Source: Stieleria neptunia (GTDB lineage: Bacteria > Planctomycetota > Planctomycetia > Pirellulales > Pirellulaceae). Taken from it: 64,000 nt of DNA. The stretch covers positions 3,286,001 through 3,350,000 of the forward strand of contig NZ_CP037423.1 of assembly GCF_007754155.1 (NCBI RefSeq). Direction: 5' to 3'. Position 1 is the stretch's first letter. Every line of letters starts with the position of its first letter. Below the pieces are notes generated by a model that saw nothing but the letters and a program-made list of their open reading frames with translations, was not told the DNA's origin and did not search any database. Both the position numbers and the translations under genes were made by a program. Shown here in pieces: positions 28,512 to 37,494 of this stretch.

Positions 28512-28810
28512 TGGATTTTCTCCTGGGGTTGTGAAAAGAATCACATGGCATCGCACGGCGTGTGGCCAGGTGGAGGGAAACATCCGCCCCGATACGGAAA
28601 ACCTAACGCCACAGCGGACTTTTGGCGAGCCTGGCGATACCGCAGCGAAACCAACGACGTCGCGCATCGCCCCTGCCATCGATCTCCAGGGCTCAAGAAT
28701 TTTCTTGACACCGCCGTCGCTTCGGCAAAAAACGGAATCCCCGGGCAGTCTTCTGAAGGATGCCTCGGGATCGTTTTTCTTCCTTCTGATTCTCTCCCGG
28801 AGCAAGCCTT
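28512..28810. promoter_or_regulatory. divergent intergenic region
   Basis: About 300 bp between the leftward hypothetical gene and the rightward CBS-domain gene; promoters for both must lie here. No boxes or operators could be assigned. A run TCGTTTTTCTTCCTTC just before the CBS gene is T-rich but without a clear hairpin. Confidence 0.35.
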
Positions 28811-29296
28811 ATGACGCCCAACACCTGTGCACGCGACATGATGGTATCGAACCTGACGACCCTCTCGCCAGACATGGACGTTCTGGAAGCCCTCGATGTG
28901 CTGTTGCAGCATCGAATTTCTGGTGCACCGGTGGTCGATCAAGACGATCGTTTTTTGGGGATTTTTTCGGAGAAGTCGTGTATCCGATTCGTGGTCAATG
29001 CGGCCTACGAGCAGATGCCTTCGAACAACGTGATGGCGTTTGTCGACACCGATCCCCCGACCATTGGAGCGCGCACGGACTTGCTTTCGATCGCGCAGAC
29101 GTTCCTGGATGCGTCCTGCCGCAGGTTGCCGGTCTTGGATTCCGATCGGCGGTTGCTCGGTCAAATTTCACGTCGTGACGTGATGCGCGAGGTCCGGGAT
29201 CACTTGAACAAACAGGAACCGGTCGCGACGGGAGCGGGGTTGTACCTCAGTGCGGTGACTGATGGGGTCGACCGTCCGTTCCGCGCGGCGCGTTAG
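28811..29296 (+). CDS. CBS-domain protein (two CBS motifs)
   Basis: 161 residues. Two CBS units: about 7-65 (ARDMMVSNLTTLSPDMDVLEALDVLLQHRISGAPVVDQDDRFLGIFSEKS) and about 80-135 (MAFVDTDPPTIGARTDLLSIAQTFLDASCRRLPVLDSDRRLLGQISRRDVMREV). A CBS pair binds adenine nucleotides and senses energy state or other ligands. No catalytic domain is attached, so it is a stand-alone regulatory module with an unknown partner. It is divergent from the 159-residue hypothetical gene. Confidence 0.9.
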   Translation: MTPNTCARDMMVSNLTTLSPDMDVLEALDVLLQHRISGAPVVDQDDRFLGIFSEKSCIRFVVNAAYEQMPSNNVMAFVDTDPPTIGARTDLLSIAQTFLDASCRRLPVLDSDRRLLGQISRRDVMREVRDHLNKQEPVATGAGLYLSAVTDGVDRPFRAAR

Positions 29297-29328
29297 AACC
29301 GATCGGAAAATAAGTGTCGGATCTAGCG

Positions 29329-29452
29329 AGTGGGATAGGCTTCCGGGCTGTCATTCCAGCGTCGACAGGCTGGAAGCCTATCCCACTTATTTATCGACAG
29401 GCTGGAAGCCTATCCCACTTATTTATCGACAGGCTGGAAGCCTATCCCACTT
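29329..29452. repeat. hairpin repeat R1 with its right arm present three times
   Basis: Left arm GTGGGATAGGCTTCCGGGC (from 29330), then a loop and three right arms of GGCTGGAAGCCTATCCCAC, the right-arm units starting at 29364, 29396 and 29428 with a 32-bp period (spacer ACTTATTTATC). The same pattern, with two right arms and a 32-bp period, occurs at 37387-37477. It lies between the converging CBS and coiled-coil genes, where the hairpin could end transcription. Confidence 0.9.
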
Positions 29453-29477
29453 GTTTTCCGCCCGGGACGTTAGACGC

Positions 29478-30911
29478 TCAAGTGTCCGTCAGCATTGCGG
29501 CGGCGGCGAGTTGTTGGATCTGACGGAGTTTGACGAAGTTGTCGCGATAGAGCACCGACGTGGCTTCTTTCATTTGCCGCAAGTCTTCGCGAACCTGGTC
29601 AAAGTATTCCTTCAACGCCACGTTTTCGACTTGGTGTTGGGCGAGATCCTGTTCGAGCTTCAGCTTTTCCTCTTGTCCCTTTTCCAACATGCCCAGAGTG
29701 GCGGCGATCGCGGCGTCCAAGACCTGTTTCTCGTACTGCATTTCGGCGATGCGGATATCGAGTTCGCTGATTTGCAATCGAATGCGTCGCAAGACATAGC
29801 GATAATCGTTGAGCGGTCGCAGGTAATAGGTGTCGACCAGCGAGGCGACTTTCTCTTGATCGATCAGCAGTTTGGCGGCTTCCTCTTTGACGACCAATTC
29901 GTCGCCGACGGCAAACGTGATCGACCCGCCATCGGCGCGTTGTAGACTGCTATCGACCGCTCGTCCGTTGTTGTCAAAGAAGCCGCCTTCGAGCGCACCA
30001 CGTTGCTCGGGGCTGTCGACGTCGATCGTGTACTTTTTGTCGAATCGGACTTTGATCCAGCGGGCCGCGGGGTCTTCCGGGGATCCCCGTTGACCGTCGC
30101 GGAGGTAGTTGGCGATGGTTTCTTTGTTGGACTCTTCCCGATTGGCTCGCAAGATCATCTTGACCAATTCGTCGTCGACGCGTCCCAGAATGTTGTCTTC
30201 GTCTGCCTTGCTGCCTTCGGCAATGAAGGGCTCGTGACCGTCCAGGGGCAACATTTCGTAGAGGGACCAACTGGTCGCCCGACCGCTGTTGATGGCGTCC
30301 AATTGGTTGCGTTCCAAGGGGAACGTCGGGGCAATCGTGACCACATTGGGTTGGCTGGCGATCACTTTGAACTCGCCCAGATAAACCATCGGGACGGGTT
30401 GTTCCAGGTCACGGAACTTGCCTTCGGCGAACCCATAAACGACCAAGCCGACGGGGACCAAGGGACCGGCCGCGGCATCCGCCTCCGGGGCCGGCTGACC
30501 GGGCACGACGGGGGCGGTGTTGGCTCGCAAGATGATCTGGCCGGAGGGATCGGCGCCGCCGAAGGCCAAGCTTCGCCAGCGGCGGCCGGCTTCGGTGCCG
30601 AGGTTGGACAGCTTCAGCGACAGCGATTTCAAACCTTCGGCTCCGGTCGCGCCACCGCCGTCACCAAATTGCAGCTGGCGATTCTCGTCCTCGACATTCG
30701 CCAGTCGCTTTTCCAAGTCTTCTTTGATCTTGTGCCACGCCTGGCGACTTTTCAGCACGCCTGCGGTCGGGAACAGCAGCACGATCGCCAGCAACATCGC
30801 GATCACCGCGCTGGTGATGTGGTACCAACGCCACTGTTTGGCCGCTTTGACCACCATCACGACGAAGGCGATGAACATCGCCAACAAGACTGCCAGAATA
30901 ATAAATTTCAT
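29478..30911 (-). CDS. membrane-anchored coiled-coil protein of unknown function
   Basis: 477 residues. Two N-terminal membrane helices (FIILAVLLAMFIAFVVMVV and ITSAVIAMLLAIVLLFPTAGVL) are followed by a coiled-coil stretch (IKEDLEKRLANVEDENRQLQ), an extended middle region (QIILRANTAPVVPGQ..., PVGLVVYGFAEGKFRDLEQPVPMVYLGEFKV) and a long C-terminal coiled coil (about 380-460: RRIRLQISELDIRIAEMQYEKQ, MLEKGQEEKLKLEQDLAQHQ). It may be a cell-envelope structural or scaffold protein found in planctomycetes; I do not recognise a named family. It is divergent from the large TolC-like gene, 511 bp apart. Confidence 0.8.
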   Translation of the reverse strand: MKFIILAVLLAMFIAFVVMVVKAAKQWRWYHITSAVIAMLLAIVLLFPTAGVLKSRQAWHKIKEDLEKRLANVEDENRQLQFGDGGGATGAEGLKSLSLKLSNLGTEAGRRWRSLAFGGADPSGQIILRANTAPVVPGQPAPEADAAAGPLVPVGLVVYGFAEGKFRDLEQPVPMVYLGEFKVIASQPNVVTIAPTFPLERNQLDAINSGRATSWSLYEMLPLDGHEPFIAEGSKADEDNILGRVDDELVKMILRANREESNKETIANYLRDGQRGSPEDPAARWIKVRFDKKYTIDVDSPEQRGALEGGFFDNNGRAVDSSLQRADGGSITFAVGDELVVKEEAAKLLIDQEKVASLVDTYYLRPLNDYRYVLRRIRLQISELDIRIAEMQYEKQVLDAAIAATLGMLEKGQEEKLKLEQDLAQHQVENVALKEYFDQVREDLRQMKEATSVLYRDNFVKLRQIQQLAAAAMLTDT

Positions 30912-31422
30912 GATGGTTGGGCGGCGACAGATCGTCGTCAGAGGAGGCGATTTTTAGGGGCCCACGCGGTGCGGCGCCGGCGTCTGAGGCCTTCGATTAG
31001 GCTCGGAAACGGTTTTGGTGCGGAAAAGGTGCGGGTTTCCAACCGTTGGATACTAAGTTGGGCAAGATAGAGCGTCAAGCATTTCTATGGTTTCGGAGCA
31101 TCTTGCCTGGCCGATTCAGTCTTCCTCTGCCCCAATCGCCAAATTCGCGGCTGATTCGGGCAGGCTTTCCGGCTGTCAGGGGATTTCCAGAGTGGGGGCG
31201 TCAAGCCGAATCACCGTCACAGCCGGAACAACCGGCCCCCCTGGCGTGCCAAAACCGCCCACTCGGCTGCCGAAACGGTGATGATTCGATTCCTTCTTGT
31301 CCGAATCGATGGTTGGGTTGTTCTGGCAATGCCAATTGAACGACTCGATTGACTCGCAGCGATTTGCCTTTTGGTAGCAATTCGCCGCATCGTAACCATT
31401 CGAACGGAATCGCGGATCAAAC
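30912..31422. other. 511-bp intergenic region between divergent envelope genes
   Basis: No gene is supported: a frame at 31046-31339 has no ribosome site and a random Pro/Arg composition. The region holds the promoters of the coiled-coil gene (leftward) and the TolC-like gene (rightward). TTCTTGTCCGAATCGATGG and related AT-richer blocks at 31270-31420 may belong to the promoter of the latter, but this is a guess. None of the dispersed repeat families is found here. Confidence 0.45.
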
Positions 31423-34272
31423 GTGGCTACAAAACAGACCTTGCGCAAAGTGCGAACGAGCCGGACCGGGACCTCGGGCAAACGAAACCGCTTCGCCGCG
31501 GCGCTGCTCAGCGCGTCGTTGGCAGCCCTCACCGGGTTGAGCGCGATCGGATGCCACCGCCAGTACTACCGCAAACAGGCCGACCAGGAGGTCCATTGCC
31601 TGTTGCAGGAGAAAACCTCCCATCTGGCACGGCGACCGAATGCCGATTTGGGGATCGATGTCGACCGACGCAGCCGGATGTACAACCCGTTCGACCTGGA
31701 TTTTCAACCCATGCCGATGGACGATCCGGCGTCGCATCGCTACATGCAGTGCGTCGACGGGCGTCGCGGCTACCCGATGTGGGACGCGGCGGGATTCACC
31801 AATTCGGTCGAGAACCCGGACTGGTGGCAGTTCTTGCCGCTCAACGAGGACGGTGTGCTGGTGATCAACGCCGACACGGCGGTGCAGATTGCGCTGCTGC
31901 ATTCGACGGAGTATCAGCAACAACTTGAGACGTTGTATTTGTCGGCGCTTGATGTCAGCAGCGAACGATTCCAGTTCGACACGCAATTCTTTGGTGGCAG
32001 CGGCGCGTTCTATGACATGACCGGTGGGGGCGACAGTTCCGAACTAGGAGTCGGCGCCACCGGCCTCAGTTTCAATCGGGCGTTCACGACCGGTGGAAGT
32101 CTGGTGGCCGGAGTGGCCAACAGCATCGTCTGGGAACTCAGCGGCAACAACACGCAAAGTGCGAGTTCGCTGATGAGCTTCGAGCTGTTTCAACCGCTGT
32201 TGCGACAGGCCGGTCGAGACAAGGTGATGACACGGTTGACGCTGGCCGAGCGTGCCCTGTTGGCCAACATTCGATCCTTTGAACGATTCCGACGCAGCTT
32301 TTACCTGAACGTCACCGTGGGCCGAGGACTGGAAAGTCAGGTCCGCCGGAGCGGTGGTGTGTTCGGTGTCGGACTGTCTGGCTTCACGGGGTTGGGCAGT
32401 GGTTTGGTCGGTGGTGTGAGCACCGGTGGTGGCGGCTTCGGCGGTGTTCAGGATGCCGGCGGGTTCATGGGGTTGCTGCAGGATCAACTGCAGATCCGCA
32501 ACCTGGAAGAGAACATCGCACGGTTGAGCGAGAACCAGTTGGTGTTGGAAAACACGCTGATCGAATTGTTGACGACGATTCCGGATGACCCCCAAGAGAT
32601 TGTCTCGCAACGATTGCAGGTCGCCCAACAAAAGAGCGCCCTGTTGAATTCACAAAGCCAGCTCGTGACGCGACAAGCGGCCTACCAAGCCTCGCTGGAT
32701 CGATTCATGGGCACACTCGGTCTGCCGCCTTACATCTGCGCACGGATCCAAGACCCGCTGTTAGAGCGTTTTGAACTGATCGATCGCGACTTGCGTTCAC
32801 GACGCGAGCAACTGATTCAACTGCGCAGCACCGTCGGCGAACTCAACCTGACGTTGCTCGGTGAAACAGAATCAGGGACCGATCCGGATACGGGACTGCC
32901 GGTTTCAAGGCTGTCTTGGACGCCGACGGTTGAGGAGACGGTCGGTCAATTGCAGGCCGAACTGCAGCCACTGGAGGCATTCCTCGCGGAGCTTCAGCAG
33001 GATGACGCGCCGAAGGTGGCAACCGACATCGAAAACCTGGCCGAAACGATTCCGTTGCGAATCAAACAGAATGATCAATTGCTCGAACTCTACGAGACCG
33101 AACGGGAGAACATTTGCACGCTTCTTCAGGTCGACAAGATTGACGAGTCCGTGTTTGACGTCAGTGAACTCGCGACCCTGCAGACCTACTTGGGGAATTC
33201 TTATGACGCCTTGATGGGGCGGTTGGATTCGTACCGGGCGAACTTGGCGACCATCAATGCCTCGCTCGATCGATTCTTGAAGGAGGGGCCCCAAGGCGAA
33301 ACACCGACCGAGTTGTCCAAGAAGATCCGCGAAGAGCTGATCCTGGCGACGCAGGACCTATTGTCTGACTTGGGCGATGACATCCTGACGATGCAACTGA
33401 TTCAGGCTCGCGCCCGCACCGAAAGCGCGTTGCTGCCGGATGTCAACATCCAGCCCGCCGAGGCCTTTGAGATTGCTCGGCGGAATCGTCGCGATTGGGC
33501 CAACGCTCGGGCGGCACTGGTCGACAGCTGGCGCGCGATCGAGTTTATTGCCGACGACCTGGAAAGTTCGCTGGACATTCGCGTCAGCGGCGGTGTCGGA
33601 ACCGCGGCGGGGGAGAACAATCCCTTCGCACTCCGCGGAAAGTCGAGCACGTTGAGCGTCGGACTGGAATGGGACGCTCCGATCACGCGACTGCAAGAAC
33701 GCAACACCTATCGGCAGTCGCTGATCGAATTTGAACAAGCCAAACGTGGATATTACGAATTCGAAGACAGCATTTGGTTGTTGTTGCGGGCACAAGTCCG
33801 CCAGTTGCAAGTCAACCGCGTGAACTTTGAATACGGACGCCAGGCGGTTCGCATTGCGGCCTCGCAAATCGAGTTGAATGGAGACATTCGCGAACTCCGC
33901 GACGCCCGCGGACTCAGCAGTGGACCGACCGCGGCTCGCGATACGATTTCCGCACTCGGCGATTTGCTGGACGCCCAGAACTCGTTGCTCAACATCTTCG
34001 TCAACTACGAAGTGATTCGCCGCGGATTGGACTTGGATCTGGGAACGATGGAACTAACGCCCGAAGGGCTGTGGATCGATCCCGGTCCGATCGATCCAGA
34101 ATACTTGCTGTCGCTGCCGGGAACGACCACCGAAGCGGTCCCCGGTGGAGACTGCAGCCGTTGTGGCATCCGGATCAAGAACCAGCCCCAGCCGCCAGAT
34201 TTCCGCGGCGTCTACATCAACGAACCCGCGCTGTTGGAAATCAACCAGGTCGGTTTCGAAGAAACACCGTAG
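31423..34272 (+). CDS. large TolC-family outer-membrane efflux protein
   Basis: 949 residues, about twice the usual TolC length. The N-terminus looks like a lipoprotein signal (NRFAAALLSASLAALTGLSAIGCHRQ). TolC-like features: paired helical hairpins with coiled-coil character, NLEENIARLSENQLVLENTLIELLTTIP and LQVAQQKSALLNSQSQLVTRQAAYQASLDRFMGTLGLPP in the first half, then DVNIQPAEAFEIARRNRRDWANARAALVDSWRAIEFIADDLES and LSVGLEWDAPITRLQERNTYRQSLIEFEQAKRGYYEFED in the second. About 200 residues of helical insert (about 450-660) lie between the halves. It likely forms an outer-membrane exit channel; no transporter or adaptor gene is adjacent. Confidence 0.85.
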   Translation: MATKQTLRKVRTSRTGTSGKRNRFAAALLSASLAALTGLSAIGCHRQYYRKQADQEVHCLLQEKTSHLARRPNADLGIDVDRRSRMYNPFDLDFQPMPMDDPASHRYMQCVDGRRGYPMWDAAGFTNSVENPDWWQFLPLNEDGVLVINADTAVQIALLHSTEYQQQLETLYLSALDVSSERFQFDTQFFGGSGAFYDMTGGGDSSELGVGATGLSFNRAFTTGGSLVAGVANSIVWELSGNNTQSASSLMSFELFQPLLRQAGRDKVMTRLTLAERALLANIRSFERFRRSFYLNVTVGRGLESQVRRSGGVFGVGLSGFTGLGSGLVGGVSTGGGGFGGVQDAGGFMGLLQDQLQIRNLEENIARLSENQLVLENTLIELLTTIPDDPQEIVSQRLQVAQQKSALLNSQSQLVTRQAAYQASLDRFMGTLGLPPYICARIQDPLLERFELIDRDLRSRREQLIQLRSTVGELNLTLLGETESGTDPDTGLPVSRLSWTPTVEETVGQLQAELQPLEAFLAELQQDDAPKVATDIENLAETIPLRIKQNDQLLELYETERENICTLLQVDKIDESVFDVSELATLQTYLGNSYDALMGRLDSYRANLATINASLDRFLKEGPQGETPTELSKKIREELILATQDLLSDLGDDILTMQLIQARARTESALLPDVNIQPAEAFEIARRNRRDWANARAALVDSWRAIEFIADDLESSLDIRVSGGVGTAAGENNPFALRGKSSTLSVGLEWDAPITRLQERNTYRQSLIEFEQAKRGYYEFEDSIWLLLRAQVRQLQVNRVNFEYGRQAVRIAASQIELNGDIRELRDARGLSSGPTAARDTISALGDLLDAQNSLLNIFVNYEVIRRGLDLDLGTMELTPEGLWIDPGPIDPEYLLSLPGTTTEAVPGGDCSRCGIRIKNQPQPPDFRGVYINEPALLEINQVGFEETP

Positions 34273-34278
34273 GCGGTA

Positions 34279-34514
34279 ACTCGTTCCCAGGCTCTGCCTG
34301 GGAACGCAATGCCGGTGTGGCTCCGCCACACGTTTTCGGTGGTCGCGAGGCGGGAGCCCTACGCCGTGAACGATTTATTCCCTGTGTTTGTCGAGGTTTT
34401 AGCGGCAGGGCGCAAGCCCTCCGGTTCCGCATCTTTGCCAACATACCGGAGGGCTCGCGCCCTGCCGCTAACAAATCGTTCACGGCGTAAGGCGGGAGCC
34501 TGGGAACAAGGGCT
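34279..34514. repeat. R3 repeat interrupted by a MITE-like R2a element
   Basis: R3 starts at 34279 (CTCGTTCCCAGGCTCTGCCT, GTGGCTCCGCCACACG) and resumes at 34490 with AGGCGGGAGCCTGGGAACAAG. In between lies the 130-bp R2a element at 34360-34489 (separate entry). The sequence AGGCGGGAGCC is present on both sides (34349-34359 and 34490-34500); this may be an 11-bp target duplication or the two similar sites that R3 already has. Confidence 0.82.
34360..34489. mobile_element. MITE-like element R2a, 130 bp, perfect 17-bp terminal inverted repeats
   Basis: The left end TACGCCGTGAACGATTT (34360-34376) is the exact reverse complement of the right end AAATCGTTCACGGCGTA (34473-34489). Inside are GCGGCAGGGCGCAAGCCCTCC and the complementary GGAGGGCTCGCGCCCTGCCGC, so nearly the whole element can fold back. 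No coding capacity. Related elements: 42310-42562 (carrying a nested insert) and 50995-51120. It is probably non-autonomous, moved by a transposase encoded elsewhere, but no partner is seen in this window. Confidence 0.85.
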
Positions 34515-34517
34515 TGG

Positions 34518-35633
34518 CTACGAATCAAACGCTTCGGCGATCAAACTTGCGGCGCGTTCGACTTGTTCGTTGCTGGTCGTCCAACCGAGCGAGACGCGGA
34601 GGGTGCGACCGATTTGAGAATCGCTGCGTCCGATCGCGCGCAGGGACCGCGTGAACTCGTCCGGCGGTGAATGCGCTTGAGCGGTCGCCAAGGCCAATTC
34701 TCTGGCCGAGTCGTGGATCCGCCGCGCGTCCCCGGGCAATTCCAACGCAACGGTGTTGGGCAATCGCGGTGAAGCTTCGCACAGCACGAGCGGCGGGGTC
34801 GGCAGTTGCTCTGACAAATGGTCGACAAAGTGGTCGCGGAGTTCGGCCAATTGGTCGTTGGCTTCGACACAATAACGCTCGGCCAGACTTGCCGCGGCGC
34901 CCAGGCCGATGCAGCCGGGGATGTTCTCGGCTCCCGGACGCAATCCCATCTCACGCGGTTCGCCAAAGGTGATCGGGTCCAGTTGCAAACCACGGCGGAC
35001 ATAGATCGCGCCGGATCCCTTGGGGCCGTAAAACTTGTGACCGCTGATCGCAACGGTGTCGGCGCGCAAGTGTTTGACGTCGACCGGGACTTTGCCGAAC
35101 ATCTGGGTCGCGTCACAGTGGACACAGATGCCGCGGTTGTGACAGCGGTCGGCGACTTCACGGACCGGTTGAATCGTTCCGACGATCGCATTGGCACCTT
35201 GCAGACAAACCAGACGCGTGTCGGCCCGCAGCATCGCTTCGACCTTCAGCGGCGAGATGATGCCCGAGGGCGCACAGGGAATTGTCTCGATCGTCCAGCG
35301 GGGATCCCGCCGGGGCAAACCGGACAGGGGGCCCAAGACGGACTCGTGCTCCAATTGGCTGACCAACACGTGTCCCGGTTCGGCGGCCCCGAGTAGTCCC
35401 AGGATCGCCAAATTGTTCGCTTCGGTTCCGCCGCTGGTGAAAACAATTTCGAACGACTCGCAACCGGCCATCGCCGCAATGCTTTCCCGCGCACCCTCCA
35501 GTGCTTCGCCGACCGCGTGGGCGTGCGCGTGCTCTTGGCCGGGCAACATGTAGTGCGTCGACCAATACGGCTGCATCGCCTCGAGGACCGAGGGCGCCAG
35601 GGGCGTGGTACGATTGAAGTCGAGATAAATCAC
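34518..35633 (-). CDS. cysteine-desulfurase homologue (class V aminotransferase) with His at the catalytic Cys position
   Basis: 371 residues from GTG 35633 (MIYLDFNRTTPLAPSVLEAM, the typical NifS/IscS beginning); a frame open to 35708 adds an atypical leader. PLP-binding features are all present: SGGTEANNLAI, EHESVLG, HCDATQMFGKVPVDV and the Schiff-base Lys200 in SGHKFYGPKG, then RPGAENIPGCIGLG. Where IscS has GSAC with the persulfide Cys, this protein has TAQAH followed by SPPDEFTRSLRAIG, so Cys is replaced by His (about 321). RVSLGWTTSNEQVERA closes the domain as usual. It is unlikely to be a normal desulfurase; another PLP reaction or loss of activity is possible. Confidence 0.85.
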   Translation of the reverse strand: MIYLDFNRTTPLAPSVLEAMQPYWSTHYMLPGQEHAHAHAVGEALEGARESIAAMAGCESFEIVFTSGGTEANNLAILGLLGAAEPGHVLVSQLEHESVLGPLSGLPRRDPRWTIETIPCAPSGIISPLKVEAMLRADTRLVCLQGANAIVGTIQPVREVADRCHNRGICVHCDATQMFGKVPVDVKHLRADTVAISGHKFYGPKGSGAIYVRRGLQLDPITFGEPREMGLRPGAENIPGCIGLGAAASLAERYCVEANDQLAELRDHFVDHLSEQLPTPPLVLCEASPRLPNTVALELPGDARRIHDSARELALATAQAHSPPDEFTRSLRAIGRSDSQIGRTLRVSLGWTTSNEQVERAASLIAEAFDS

Positions 35634-36125
35634 TGAAAAGCGGGGGGCATCGACGCCGAGATCGAAACGGCCTAAGAAGAAAAGTAAGGGATGGGGGACG
35701 CAACACAATAATCAGCATCCCAGAGTTTTGCAGGTTCCCGGCCTGCTTCCTAGCGGTGCTCCCCCCATCGGTGAGGCCTGTGGCGTAAGCTTCCAGCTTG
35801 CGATTCCGGCAACGCAAGCTGGAAGCTTACGCCACTTATTGTTCCGAATGCCCCCTCCGTCGAGGATGCCGATCGGGCTTCCTGGGCGACTGTGAACGTG
35901 GCGTTTGCCGTCGTTTTGATGCAACATCCCGTCGCCGGCGGCGATTTTTCTAGCAATTCAAGGTCGGATGCATTTGCACTCCCCGGCAAATACCGCGATA
36001 ATGAAAACCGATCCAATCGTGCGGGAACCGATTACAAACCAACGCCGGCCAGTTCGCATGCCGTGAAGATCCGACAGATTCGGATCACTGGTCTCTTCTT
36101 CTCTTTTCGTTCGGAACGCGAGCAA
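35634..36125. repeat. intergenic region with R6 hairpin
   Basis: The hairpin arms are GTGGCGTAAGCTTCCAGC (from 35780) and its complement ending at 35835, each 23 nt, with a 10-nt loop. The arm sequence is the same as in the 58-bp tandem array at 17167-17385. The rest (35836-36125) holds the promoter and leader of the DUF1559 gene; a frame open from 35892 is not used because the prepilin-like start lies at 36126. Confidence 0.85.
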
Positions 36126-37376
36126 ATGAAACGTCAATCAAAGGGTTTCACCCTGGTGGAGTTGCTGGTGGTGATCGCCATCATCGGAATCTTGGTCGGC
36201 TTGCTGTTGCCCGCCATCGGTGCCGTTCGCGAGCGGATGCGAAACGTGCAGTGTTTGAACAACCTCAAGCAACTGGGGTTGGCAACCCAGACCTTTCACT
36301 CCAACAAAGGCCGGTTGCCGTATTACACGAATCTTTATGGGAGCTTTGCTGGCGGCAGTGACCCCGCGGTTCCCGGTGGTCCCGTGATCGCCCCGCACCT
36401 GAAGATCGGTGGCTACGGGGTTGAGCTTCTGCCGTTTCTGGACAACCAGCCGCTGTACGAGCGTTGGTCACTGAATAAATTCCCCGTGATCTCGGAAGAC
36501 GACGGTGGCGGGGTTGCGGCCTGGAATGAGTTGTCGGGCGCTACGGTGGACGTGTTTCGCTGCCCCAGCAGCACGGTTTCACGAGGCCGATTTGGCTACA
36601 ACAGCTACGTCAGCAACAACGGCTCGGTCGATTCGGGGTTCAACAATGCAAACCCCAAAACATTCGTTCAAATTGTGATCGACAATCAAAGTGCCGCCGG
36701 AGCCGCATTCGTTTTCAATCAGTCCGAGAACAGCAAGAACGGTCTGTTCCGAAGCGGTTACATGGGTGACGCGATTGCTCCCGCTTTCTTCGCGGTTTCG
36801 GGAGGCAAGATGACACTGGAGGACATCCGTGACGGCCAGACGAACACGGCAATGTTCAGTGAAAACCTTCAAGCACTCGCTTGGTTCCAGCCCGGATTCT
36901 GCGCCGGCAATGACATGAAGCAGATCAGTGGCACCGGGCAATTGGATTGGGCACAACCGTCCGCCACGCCCAATCCGTCGTTCGCCAATCCGACGATCAT
37001 GCAAGCTTACCTGCGGGCGAAATTCTCCACGGGGATGGTGTGGCATTTCGAAGATGATCGCAATGTGCCGATTGTTCCACCGAACCCGCCAAACTATCCG
37101 ACCGTTCAAGCGGTGCACCGGATCAACGGGACATTGGGGACCACGGGTGCCCAGCGCAATGACATCTTGGAAATGGATCTCAGCAATTGCCGCGATCTTG
37201 CGCGACCGACTTCCAACCACTCCGATCAAGTCAACATGGTGTTTGCCGACGGAGCCACCAAGTCGATCTCCAACACCATCGACTATCACGTCTACCAGGC
37301 AATCCTGACGCCCAACGGGGCCAAGAGCGAAGTGCCGGTGCCGGACTGGATCATGACCGACGAGTTGTCACAGTAG
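36126..37376 (+). CDS. DUF1559 domain protein with prepilin-type N-terminus
   Basis: 416 residues from ATG 36126. The start [29 protein letters not shown] is a type IV prepilin signal, cut after the Gly before FTLVEL, with the conserved Glu at position +5 of the mature chain. The rest has DUF1559 features: [66 protein letters not shown], and the ending [25 protein letters not shown]. This family is greatly expanded in planctomycetes and is thought to be part of pseudopilin-like envelope structures. Single gene. Confidence 0.95.
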   Translation: MKRQSKGFTLVELLVVIAIIGILVGLLLPAIGAVRERMRNVQCLNNLKQLGLATQTFHSNKGRLPYYTNLYGSFAGGSDPAVPGGPVIAPHLKIGGYGVELLPFLDNQPLYERWSLNKFPVISEDDGGGVAAWNELSGATVDVFRCPSSTVSRGRFGYNSYVSNNGSVDSGFNNANPKTFVQIVIDNQSAAGAAFVFNQSENSKNGLFRSGYMGDAIAPAFFAVSGGKMTLEDIRDGQTNTAMFSENLQALAWFQPGFCAGNDMKQISGTGQLDWAQPSATPNPSFANPTIMQAYLRAKFSTGMVWHFEDDRNVPIVPPNPPNYPTVQAVHRINGTLGTTGAQRNDILEMDLSNCRDLARPTSNHSDQVNMVFADGATKSISNTIDYHVYQAILTPNGAKSEVPVPDWIMTDELSQ

Positions 37377-37386
37377 ACGGAGTCGC

Positions 37387-37477
37387 AGTGGGATAGGCTT
37401 CTAGCCTGTCATCTCCGCATTGACAGGCTGGAAGCCTATCCCACTTTCGCATTGACAGGCTGGAAGCCTATCCCACT
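37387..37477. repeat. hairpin repeat R1 with right arm duplicated
   Basis: Left arm AGTGGGATAGGCTTCTAGCC (37387-) with right arms GGCTGGAAGCCTATCCCAC in units starting at 37422 and 37454, a 32-bp period as at 29364-29451. It sits between the converging DUF1559 and mannose-6-phosphate isomerase genes and may serve as a two-way transcription terminator. Confidence 0.88.
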
Positions 37478-37494
37478 TTTGCGTTCCGGCCCCG

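Noticed and set aside
29329..29452. CRISPR-like short repeats with 32-bp period
   Set aside because: The spacer part ACTTATTTATC is also the same in each unit, and the arm belongs to a hairpin repeat family found at several places.
31046..31339. Possible small gene upstream of the TolC-like gene
   Set aside because: No ribosome site, random composition, and it would overlap the expected promoter area.
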